DNA of 7,288 bases from contig JAEWWD010000032.1 of assembly GCA_023396535.1 (NCBI GenBank), forward strand, positions 1 through 7,288, read 5' to 3'. Every line of letters starts with the position of its first letter. Positions within the stretch are counted from its first letter, which is position 1. Shown one piece after another: positions 1-5,093 of this stretch. Origin of the DNA: Bacillota bacterium (GTDB lineage: Bacteria > Bacillota > Clostridia > Christensenellales > CAG-138). Below the pieces are notes generated by a model. It did no database searches. It was not told the DNA's origin and saw only the letters and a list, made by a program, of their open reading frames with translations. The position numbers and the translations under genes were made by a program.

Positions 1-106
1 GTTCAACACACTGCCCGCGGGAAACCCGTACTATCCCTTTGCCGCGTTCCTGATGTGGTTTTTCTATCTCCCCTCGCAGGTCCTGCTGGCGCTGAGCGGC
101 AACTGA
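1..106 (+). CDS. C-terminal tail of a membrane protein (partial)
   Basis: The frame from base 2 is open up to a TGA at 104-106 and gives the last 34 residues of a protein whose start lies outside the window. The tail is rich in aromatic and aliphatic residues (YYPFAAFLMWFFYLPSQVLLAL) and looks like one transmembrane helix ending just before the C-terminus, so the protein is probably integral to the membrane. Codon use, with many GCG, CTG and GGC codons, matches the other genes here. I do not recognise the family. No hairpin followed by a T-run is visible between this stop and the next gene, so where its transcript ends is unclear. Confidence 0.6.
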   Translation, partial: FNTLPAGNPYYPFAAFLMWFFYLPSQVLLALSGN

Positions 107-180
107 CCGCGCGCTCTGGATATTCACCTTATAAAAGCGCATTGGCAATTGGCAATAAAGAGTACATACCGGCTTCCCTG

Positions 181-209
181 TTCACAAACACTATGCGCAG
201 CAATAAAAT
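181..209 (+). promoter_or_regulatory. SigmaA-type promoter of the small basic protein gene
   Basis: TTCACA (181-186) and TAAAAT (204-209) each match the consensus at five of six bases and are separated by exactly 17 bases. The expected transcription start is near base 216, about 35 bases before the ATG at 251. This is a sequence match only. Confidence 0.6.
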
Positions 210-210
210 A

Positions 211-229
211 CCCGAATACGACATTCGGG
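211..229. promoter_or_regulatory. Inverted repeat over the expected transcription start (possible operator or 5' hairpin)
   Basis: CCCGAAT (211-217) and ATTCGGG (223-229) are perfect 7-base inverted repeats around a 5-base centre. They lie directly after the -10 element and before the ribosome binding site. The position would suit a repressor operator, or a hairpin at the very 5' end of the mRNA. There is no T-run after it, so it is not a terminator. Confidence 0.45.
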
Positions 230-250
230 CGCAAGTGAAAGGAGAGGCGT

Positions 251-391
251 ATGGGCAACAAAATGGCGAGCACCCGCAATAAGAAAAAGGAGGACGGCAA
301 GTTCCGCTCCAAGCACGTCAAGCACGATCCGCAGGCCGAAAGCGCGCGCGCCGTATTCGGCAAGAGCGACGGCGGCGAACCCGGCGACTAA
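251..391 (+). CDS. Tiny lysine-rich basic protein, 46 aa
   Basis: The ATG is preceded by AAAGGAG (238-244) at good spacing and by a well-formed promoter, so this short frame is very probably a real gene. The product begins MGNKMASTRNKKKEDGKF, then has a basic middle (RSKHVKHDPQAESARAVFG) and an acidic GDGGEPGD-like end. It is highly charged, has no membrane segment and no signal peptide, and is probably cytosolic and largely disordered. The 'KH-DPQAESARA-FG' pattern reminds me of a small conserved Clostridia family of unknown function, named CPC_1213 in databases; that link is from memory and unverified. It seems to be a single-gene transcript, because a strong hairpin follows six bases after the stop. 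Function unknown. Confidence 0.75.
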   Translation: MGNKMASTRNKKKEDGKFRSKHVKHDPQAESARAVFGKSDGGEPGD

Positions 392-396
392 GCATG

Positions 397-427
397 TCGA
401 TAAAGTGCCGTGCCGGCACTTTATCGA
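397..427 (+). terminator. Perfect 14-bp hairpin after the small protein gene
   Basis: The arms at 397-410 and 414-427 are perfect complements around a 3-base loop (TGC), beginning five bases after the stop codon. The position and strength suit transcription termination. However, no T-run follows on either strand, so it may instead be an mRNA 3' end stabiliser or the first unit of the hairpin cluster that follows. Confidence 0.5.
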
Positions 428-439
428 GGTTCCCCGCGC

Positions 440-590
440 AAGTTGACGCTCGGTTTCCTGCTTCGCAGGAAGCCTGTCGCGCCAACTTCCGCTTTAAGGT
501 GTCATTTTGCGCCGCACATGTCGCCGCAAAATGACGGATTGAAAGCCTCAATCGCATGGCTTCCGGCCTCATTTCTGCTGACAGAGGTTT
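440..590. other. Gene-free segment with consecutive strong hairpins (structured RNA or palindromic repeat)
   Basis: No convincing gene is present between 392 and 680. The segment contains a two-level hairpin with outer arms 440-449 and 479-488 (9 of 10 paired) and inner arms 452-460 and 466-474. It continues with a perfect 11-bp stem (501-511 with 525-535) and a 6-bp stem (537-542 with 548-553). A weaker stem, 567-570 with 583-586, ends the run. Such dense pairing is unusual for an ordinary spacer. It could be a noncoding RNA on either strand or a non-autonomous palindromic repeat. I do not recognise a known RNA class. The open frames across it lack ribosome binding sites. Confidence 0.45.
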
Positions 591-613
591 ATTAACAGCC
601 ATAGAAAGTTCAC

Positions 614-642
614 GGGCCGCTTCAGATTTTCTGAGGCGGCCC
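614..642 (-). terminator. Probable terminator of the fchA-folD operon
   Basis: A 13-bp stem (614-626 with 630-642, one G-T pair) with a 3-base loop lies about 40 bases beyond the folD stop codon. On the minus strand it is followed by GTGAACTTTCTAT, a weak T-rich stretch. It is GC-rich at its base, as intrinsic terminators usually are. Confidence 0.6.
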
Positions 643-680
643 TGATCGTCTAAACTGTTACAGGATTTATACTGGAGGAA

Positions 681-1535
681 TTACATCCCCGTCTGCCTTT
701 TGGCGGCTTCCACCACGTGCTTAACGAGCACCGACGTCGTCACCGTGCCGACGCCGCCGGGCACCGGTGTTACCGCGCCCACGATGGCTTCGGCATCCTC
801 AAACTTCACGTCTCCGCACATGGAGCCGTCCTCGTTTACATTGATGCCCACGTCGATGACGACCTGGCCGGGCGAAAGATAGCTTTTATCCACAATGCCC
901 GCGCGCCCCGCGCTGACGATGAGTATTTCCCCTTCGCGGCATACGGCGGGCATATCCGCCGTGCGCGTGTGGCAGATCGTAACGGTGGCGTGGCGGCTTA
1001 ACAGCATCATGGCGGCGGGCTTGCCCACCACCAGACTGCGGCCGATCACCACGGCGCGTTTGCCCTTGGGGTCTATACCATTGTAAGCAAGCACTTCCAT
1101 ACAGGCCTGCGGCGTACAGGGCGGAAAGCCCACGCCGTTGCCCGTGAATACGCCGGCGAGAGAGCCGTCGGTAATGCCGTCCACATCCTTTTCCGGCGCG
1201 AGCGCGTTGCGAACGCGGTCGTCATTTAACCCCTTGGGCAGGGGACGGAACAGCAGAACGCCGTGCACGGACGTATCCGCGTTGAGCGCCTCGATCTGTT
1301 TTAATAGCGCGTCCTCCGAAATATCCGCCGGCAGCGTTACCTGCCGCGCCGTAACGCCTACCTTTTCACAGCGCTTCATTGCGCCGCGCTCGTAAGCGAT
1401 ATCATCGCCGCGCTCGCCTACGCGCACGATGGCGAGCGTGGGATGTACGCCTTTTACATTGAGCGCCTCGATCTCCTGCGCAAGCGACGCGTTGAGCGCA
1501 TCCGCCACCTGCGCGCCCTTCAAAAGTTCCGCCAT
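681..1535 (-). CDS. folD: Methylenetetrahydrofolate dehydrogenase, FolD family, apparently lacking cyclohydrolase residues
   Basis: This 284-residue protein has the length and order of FolD. It has VGERGDDIAY-ERGAMKRCEKVG (39-60), KDVDG (116-120), the dinucleotide-binding GRSLVVGKP (165-173), VIDVGIN, and PVPGGVGTVT (257-266). FolD oxidises 5,10-methylene-THF to methenyl-THF and hydrolyses that to 10-formyl-THF in the cytosol. A gap-free alignment by eye to E. coli FolD keeps Tyr50 (Y48) and Asp121 (D119). It replaces the catalytic Lys54 with A52 and Gln98 with F96. Both lost residues serve the cyclohydrolase step, so I infer a mainly dehydrogenase enzyme. The ATG has AAAGGAGG (1541-1547) at ideal spacing. 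It is second in an operon 24 bases after fchA. The GRS motif suits NADP(H) use, but cofactor choice is uncertain. Confidence 0.93.
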   Translation of the reverse strand: MAELLKGAQVADALNASLAQEIEALNVKGVHPTLAIVRVGERGDDIAYERGAMKRCEKVGVTARQVTLPADISEDALLKQIEALNADTSVHGVLLFRPLPKGLNDDRVRNALAPEKDVDGITDGSLAGVFTGNGVGFPPCTPQACMEVLAYNGIDPKGKRAVVIGRSLVVGKPAAMMLLSRHATVTICHTRTADMPAVCREGEILIVSAGRAGIVDKSYLSPGQVVIDVGINVNEDGSMCGDVKFEDAEAIVGAVTPVPGGVGTVTTSVLVKHVVEAAKRQTGM

Positions 1536-1559
1536 AGAGTCCTCCTTTATTCCGCTGGA

Positions 1560-2180
1560 CTATTTTAACCGCCGCGCTACTTCTTCGTAAACGCGCTCGG
1601 CAAGCTGTACGTACTTGCGCAGCATTTCATCCGTCTCCCCATTGATCCTGTCGGCATTTGCGCGATCGGCCATGGATTTCGTGTTGATATAGATATTGAG
1701 TGAGGCGCCCTTAAGCGCCGCGCTGCACAGCGCCGCGCCTACGCCCACGTCCGATACCAGCATGACGCTGCCCTTTTGCATCATCTCCTCCAGGAGCTCC
1801 GCGGCCTCGCAGCAGCACCGCATCATTTCAAGCGGCGCGGCGCAGGCGGCGACCAGATTCTTTTCCATGATCTCGCCGCGTTTGGGATCGTCCTTGGGTA
1901 TGGAATACGCCTCGGCCAGCGGGCCGAACGCCTCCGCGTCCTTTTCAATAAGCCCGAGCAGCTTGTCCTGCAGCACCTTGCACTTTTCGAGCATCACGAT
2001 CACGTCGGCTTCCACGTCGGCGTATTTTTTGCGCCCGACCGTCAGGTTGCCCACCATGGAGCAAAGCGCCACGCCCAGCGCGCCAACAAGCGCGGAAGCC
2101 CCGCCGCCGCCGGGAACAGGCGCCTTGGAAGCAAGCGCATCGGCAAATTCGGTATAGGTCATGTCCTTGAATTGCGTCAT
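1560..2180 (-). CDS. fchA: Methenyltetrahydrofolate cyclohydrolase, FchA / cyclodeaminase family
   Basis: The product has 206 residues, close to the usual size of FchA. It matches the cyclodeaminase/cyclohydrolase fold, also found as the C-terminal half of mammalian FTCD. The hallmark APVPGGGGASALVGALG lies at 20-36, followed by a helical CSMVGNLT segment and an alanine/glutamate-rich helical body with a VSDVGVGAALCSAALKG stretch. FchA converts 5,10-methenyl-THF to 10-formyl-THF. The frame stays open upstream to 2300, but the start at 2180 fits the family N-terminus (MTQFKDMTYTEFADALASKAP) and has AAAAGGTGG (2188-2196) seven bases ahead. It is the first gene of an operon with folD, whose product seems to lack this very activity. 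A formiminoglutamate-related cyclodeaminase is the alternative reading, less likely beside folD. Confidence 0.88.
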   Translation of the reverse strand: MTQFKDMTYTEFADALASKAPVPGGGGASALVGALGVALCSMVGNLTVGRKKYADVEADVIVMLEKCKVLQDKLLGLIEKDAEAFGPLAEAYSIPKDDPKRGEIMEKNLVAACAAPLEMMRCCCEAAELLEEMMQKGSVMLVSDVGVGAALCSAALKGASLNIYINTKSMADRANADRINGETDEMLRKYVQLAERVYEEVARRLK

Positions 2181-2550
2181 ATGAAAACCACCTTTTCGAT
2201 ATTGTATCATACACCCGAACGGCATATCCGGGTATTCTCCAGAAATCTCCATTCTCTGGCTGCGCATATGAAAAGTATGCCAAATACGCAACCGAAGCAA
2301 TGCGCCGGATTAATTCGTTGTGCAACATTCTGTGGCGTAACCGGAGGATACCTGCGCCCTTGCAGCACCGCCGGAACTATGAAAGGCTTACAAAGTAAGC
2401 GCTCTTTAATAAGTTTGGCTGTCGAATACTCATCATATTAGCATCGAAAGCCCTGTGTTTCAAGAAGTACTTTTTTGACAAGCCGTTCTTTCAGGCATCA
2501 AGACGCTCAAAGCGGTCAGGCTTCTATGCAACAGCATCAGAATGGGAGAC
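2181..2550 (-). promoter_or_regulatory. Gene-free region upstream of fchA, possible long leader
   Basis: These 370 bases are more AT-rich than the flanking genes and hold no supported gene. If transcription starts at the promoter near 2435-2463, fchA has a leader of roughly 250 bases. It contains a short perfect stem (2386-2391 with 2395-2400, loop AAA) and a 7-bp stem with one G-T pair (2239-2245 with 2253-2259). I looked for tetrahydrofolate, SAM, cobalamin and T-box signature sequences and did not recognise any. The lipoprotein gene also ends into this region with no clear terminator; the 2386-2400 stem is the only weak candidate. Confidence 0.3.
2435..2463 (-). promoter_or_regulatory. Candidate promoter of fchA-folD
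   Basis: On the minus strand TTGAAA (2463-2458) and TAATAT (2440-2435) are separated by 17 bases. The -35 is good and the -10 moderate. A TATGAT/TACAAT sequence nearer the gene, around 2205-2215, is an alternative -10 but has no recognisable -35. Confidence 0.35.
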
Positions 2551-2922
2551 TCATCCTTCCGCAACAAAGCTGACGCCGCCCGCGGCGCGTTTGCCCGTCA
2601 CCGAAAACCTGTAAGTGCCTGTCTGTTGAATCTCAAGGGTAAAACTGCCCGAAGACGCGCCGTTGCCCTTATAAATTTCCTTGCCGTCCGGGCCAGTCGC
2701 CACGATATCGATTCTGCCCGACTCTGTCTGGATCGTTACGTCGATGCTCGCCCCCTGCTGCAGCTCCAGTTCATGCGTCTGCTCGCCCGTGAACATCGTA
2801 TACTCCAATACAAACCGCTTGTCGTCGCTGGTGCGCGTGCCCTCAAACGCCTGCTTCGCGCAGCCCGAAACGGCGGCCAGTACCGCAATGCAACCCAATA
2901 AAACAGCACAAATCCTTTTCAC
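2551..2922 (-). CDS. Small secreted lipoprotein, 123 aa, GTG start
   Basis: The N-terminus is a type II signal peptide: K2 and R3, a hydrophobic core (VLLGCIAVLAA) and the lipobox VSGC, with Cys21 as the expected lipidated residue. The mature 103 residues would be anchored to the outer face of the membrane. They alternate polar and hydrophobic residues and are rich in Thr, Ser, Gly and Val (SIDVTIQTESGRIDIVATGPDGKEIY, GTYRFSVTG at 102-110), as in a small beta-sandwich. The end resembles pre-peptidase-C or GOLD-like domains, but I cannot assign a family. The start is GTG with GAGGAAG (2930-2936) seven bases ahead; the nearby ATG is out of frame. It lies 45 bases after tetR on the same strand with no terminator between, so the two are probably cotranscribed. 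Function unknown. Confidence 0.85.
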   Translation of the reverse strand: MKRICAVLLGCIAVLAAVSGCAKQAFEGTRTSDDKRFVLEYTMFTGEQTHELELQQGASIDVTIQTESGRIDIVATGPDGKEIYKGNGASSGSFTLEIQQTGTYRFSVTGKRAAGGVSFVAEG

Positions 2923-2967
2923 AATCCATCTTCCTCATTTCTTTTATACTAACATGCCGTATGCGCG

Positions 2968-3582
2968 TCATACCAGCTTCTGTTTCGTCCAATTCAGATA
3001 TAAAAACGAAAAGCTGCCCTGCTCCGCCCCAAGCCCCTTTTCCATAAGCTCGGCCAGCGTTCTTAATTTTTCCGCTTTCTGCGCCTCCGTCCAGCCGAAT
3101 ATGCCGGGGTCGAGAAGGAATGTCAGCACGGATACAAAAATCTCGGCGTATTCGCCGGGATGCTCGCAGATGAACGTCTTTTCCTCCGCGCCCTGCCTGA
3201 AGATGCCGGCCACCAGCGGGGAAAGCCCGCATACGATATCCGCCATGGATTTCTGGTGGATGGCGGCGTTCTGGGTCTGATGCAAAAATTCGTCCACCGA
3301 GGCGTCCACCGCCGTGTGCCGATACGTATACAACAGCAATTTGAGCTGGTCTATAGCGCTGCCCCGCGCGTTTTGAAGCGCGTTCCCGCAGGCCGCGATC
3401 ACAGCGGCATACTGGCGATATGCCAGCGCGTCCAGCGCTTCTTCCTTGCTTTTAAAATAATAATACATGCCGCCCTTGGCGATTCCGGCCTTTTTCGCGA
3501 TATCCATGACGGAGGCCGTTCCCGCGTTGCCCTCGCGCAGCAGCTCCTGCAGGGCGTCCAGTATCAGCGTTCGCTTATCCAT
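2968..3582 (-). CDS. TetR-family transcriptional regulator
   Basis: The 204-residue length is typical of TetR repressors. Residues 6-50 form the DNA-binding domain: LILDALQELLREGN, then SVMDIAKKAGIAKGGMYYYF with the recognition helix around 33-43 and the usual KSKEEAL after it. The remaining 150 residues are helical and would bind an unknown ligand and form the dimer; this half is not diagnostic. I chose the ATG at 3582 because GAAGGG (3589-3594) lies six bases ahead and the family motif starts there. The frame is open for 18 more codons upstream, but those overlap the promoter. It is divergent from the alpha/beta hydrolase and upstream of the lipoprotein, and two operator-like sites lie in the shared intergenic region. 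Autoregulation and control of both neighbours are therefore likely. Confidence 0.92.
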   Translation of the reverse strand: MDKRTLILDALQELLREGNAGTASVMDIAKKAGIAKGGMYYYFKSKEEALDALAYRQYAAVIAACGNALQNARGSAIDQLKLLLYTYRHTAVDASVDEFLHQTQNAAIHQKSMADIVCGLSPLVAGIFRQGAEEKTFICEHPGEYAEIFVSVLTFLLDPGIFGWTEAQKAEKLRTLAELMEKGLGAEQGSFSFLYLNWTKQKLV

Positions 3583-3608
3583 ACGGTTCCCTTCTTTTTT
3601 CAAATACC

Positions 3609-3636
3609 AGTATAACATAAGTTGACCGCTGTTCAA
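3609..3636 (-). promoter_or_regulatory. tetR promoter
   Basis: On the minus strand TTGAAC (3636-3631) and TATACT (3614-3609) are separated by 16 bases. The -35 element is the end of the left operator-like site, so bound repressor would cover it. Confidence 0.55.
3619..3636. promoter_or_regulatory. Left TetR operator-like site
   Basis: AAGTTGACCGCTGTTCAA matches, in inverted orientation, the right site at 15 of 18 bases. It is itself an imperfect palindrome (TTGA, seven bases, TCAA). It contains the -35 elements of both the hydrolase and the tetR promoter. Confidence 0.65.
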
Positions 3637-3650
3637 GTATCTGTTATACT
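3622..3650 (+). promoter_or_regulatory. Alpha/beta hydrolase promoter
   Basis: TTGACC (3622-3627) and TATACT (3645-3650) are separated by 17 bases, both near consensus. The expected transcription start is about 3657, inside or at the edge of the right operator-like site. Confidence 0.7.
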
Positions 3651-3656
3651 GCAGAA

Positions 3657-3674
3657 TTGAACGATGGTCAACTT
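3657..3674. promoter_or_regulatory. Right TetR operator-like site
   Basis: TTGAACGATGGTCAACTT is the inverted partner of the left site, with centres 38 bases apart. The outer nine bases of the pair (AAGTTGACC and GGTCAACTT) are perfect inverted repeats, and the inner six (GTTCAA and TTGAAC) also match. It covers the expected start of the hydrolase transcript. Confidence 0.65.
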
Positions 3675-3696
3675 TTTTGTCAGGGAGAGATATTCT

Positions 3697-4902
3697 ATGT
3701 GGAAACTGGTGGTTTTGGGGGTTTTGTTACTGTTGATCGCGCTGTTTGCGCTTCTGTTCGTTATAAACGGCGCTGCGGCGGCGGTAAAAGCGATATCCCA
3801 CGCGGATAAAAGCAGGGCGCCGCTTCGTATGCGGCATAACGGCATTCTGCTGCTGGCGTCGGCCTTGCTGTGCGCTTTCTTCACCGCCGTCACGCAATGG
3901 ACAGCGTCCACGCCGTCCATACGGGACGAACGGGGAAACGCTGTCGCCGGAAGCATCGCAAAACTGACGCGTGTAGAACTGAACGGTCGGCAGGAGTGGA
4001 TTACGCTGCGCGGGCAGGATACGACAAAGCCCGTTCTGCTGTTTTTGGCCGGAGGCCCGGGCGGAACGCAGATGGGAGCCGCGCGGCAGGAGCTTAAAGA
4101 GCTCGAAAAGCACTTCGTGGTCGTGAACTGGGATCAGCCGGGCTCCGGGAAATCTTATGCCGCCGTACCGCGCAAGGAGCTTACGCCGGACACGTATGTC
4201 GAGGACGGCATTGCCCTCACGCAATATCTTCTTACCGTGTTCCCGCAGGAGAAAATTTATCTGGCGGGCGAATCCTGGGGCAGCGCGCTGGCCATATTTA
4301 TGGCGCGGGAACGGCCGGAATTATACCACGCCGTGATAGGCACGGCGCAGATGGTGGCGTTTGAGGAAACCGAGCGCATCGACTACGCGCTCGCCATGGA
4401 ACTGGCGGAAAAGGCCGGGGACGACGGGCTCGTGAAAGCACTTCAAAAGAACGGGCCGCCGCCCTATTACAGCAAGGACGTCACCTTAAAAAGCGGCGCG
4501 TACCTCAATTATCTGAGCGGCATTATGGCAAGCAATCCCGAGATACACAACGCCGGGTACAATACGTTTCGGGATATCGCCTCCGACGAATACGGCGTAT
4601 GGGATGAAATCAATTTCGTGCGGGGCGTCGTGAATACGTTCAGCCATGTGTATCCGCAGTTGTACCCCGTCGACCTCAGGCGGGATTGCGCCGTGCTGCA
4701 GGTGCCCGTGTACTTCTTCCTGGGGAAACACGATGTCAACGCGCCGCTGTCTCTCGCGCAGGCGTATTATGACGCGCTGGACGCGCCGCACAAGGAGATC
4801 GTGTGGTTCGAGCATTCCGGCCACAGCCCGTGGATCAATGAGCGCGACAAATTTGTGCAGGAGCTCGTGCGCATCGCCAATGACGGCGCAGCAGATGAAT
4901 AA
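3697..4902 (+). CDS. Membrane-anchored alpha/beta hydrolase, proline-iminopeptidase-like
   Basis: The 401-residue protein has two predicted membrane segments (about 4-30 and 49-65) before a catalytic alpha/beta hydrolase domain. Motifs in order are the oxyanion-hole GGPGG (119-123), WDQPGSG (145-151), and the nucleophile elbow GESWG with Ser193. The likely acid is Asp346 (GKHD) and the catalytic His is His376 (HSGHSPW). This arrangement fits the S33 proline iminopeptidase-like group, whose members cleave N-terminal residues or hydrolyse small esters and amides; the substrate is unknown. The loop between the helices is very basic (K31, K38, R40, R44, R46), so it should face the cytoplasm and put the catalytic domain outside. 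I chose the ATG at 3697, which has AGGGAGA (3682-3688) ahead; an in-frame ATG at 3664 lies inside the operator. It is divergent from tetR. Confidence 0.88.
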   Translation: MWKLVVLGVLLLLIALFALLFVINGAAAAVKAISHADKSRAPLRMRHNGILLLASALLCAFFTAVTQWTASTPSIRDERGNAVAGSIAKLTRVELNGRQEWITLRGQDTTKPVLLFLAGGPGGTQMGAARQELKELEKHFVVVNWDQPGSGKSYAAVPRKELTPDTYVEDGIALTQYLLTVFPQEKIYLAGESWGSALAIFMARERPELYHAVIGTAQMVAFEETERIDYALAMELAEKAGDDGLVKALQKNGPPPYYSKDVTLKSGAYLNYLSGIMASNPEIHNAGYNTFRDIASDEYGVWDEINFVRGVVNTFSHVYPQLYPVDLRRDCAVLQVPVYFFLGKHDVNAPLSLAQAYYDALDAPHKEIVWFEHSGHSPWINERDKFVQELVRIANDGAADE

Positions 4903-5054
4903 ATCGGCGTTCCCGCCCGGGGCATTGCTTGCGCTGGCCGTTGAGAACCGGGGTTGAACCCGTACGATTTTGTAGTTGCAAGGTCGAATATATCGGTTTC
5001 CTTATAAAAGGTCTGTGTTTTCCTGTAATTTTTCCTTTCACTTCGCTCAAACAG

Positions 5055-5063
5055 TGGTATAAT
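5055..5063 (+). promoter_or_regulatory. Extended -10 promoter of the ClC gene
   Basis: TGGTATAAT contains a perfect TATAAT with the upstream TG of an extended -10 element. No good -35 exists at 16-18 bases (CTTTCA at best), which is typical of extended -10 promoters. The start would be near 5070, giving a leader of about 25 bases. Confidence 0.65.
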
Positions 5064-5093
5064 GGTCGGCGGACTATGATAAGGGGAAATTTC

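Noticed and set aside
440..448. AAGTTGACG resembles the TetR operator half-site AAGTTGACC.
   Set aside because: The rest of the 18-base site does not match, and the bases are explained by the local hairpin.
2181..2300. A 40-codon upstream extension of FchA.
   Set aside because: It has no ribosome binding site of its own, is not family-like, and overlaps the good site that serves the ATG at 2180.
1696..2441. Long open frames antisense to fchA, folD and the ClC gene.
   Set aside because: High GC at third codon positions leaves opposite-strand frames open; none has motifs, good codon use or a ribosome binding site.
3664..3696. An earlier in-frame ATG for the alpha/beta hydrolase.
   Set aside because: It lies inside the right operator-like site, only about seven bases from the expected transcript start, with no ribosome binding site. 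The ATG at 3697 is better.
4940..4985. A tRNA T-arm-like segment on the minus strand (GGGTTCAACCCC) upstream of the ClC gene.
   Set aside because: One of the five T-stem pairs fails, no matching acceptor arm or D-arm is found at the right distance, and no CCA end is present. It may be a chance match.
4929..5093. A 55-codon N-terminal extension of the ClC frame.
   Set aside because: It contains the TATAAT promoter and the ribosome binding site, and its sequence does not resemble a ClC N-terminus.
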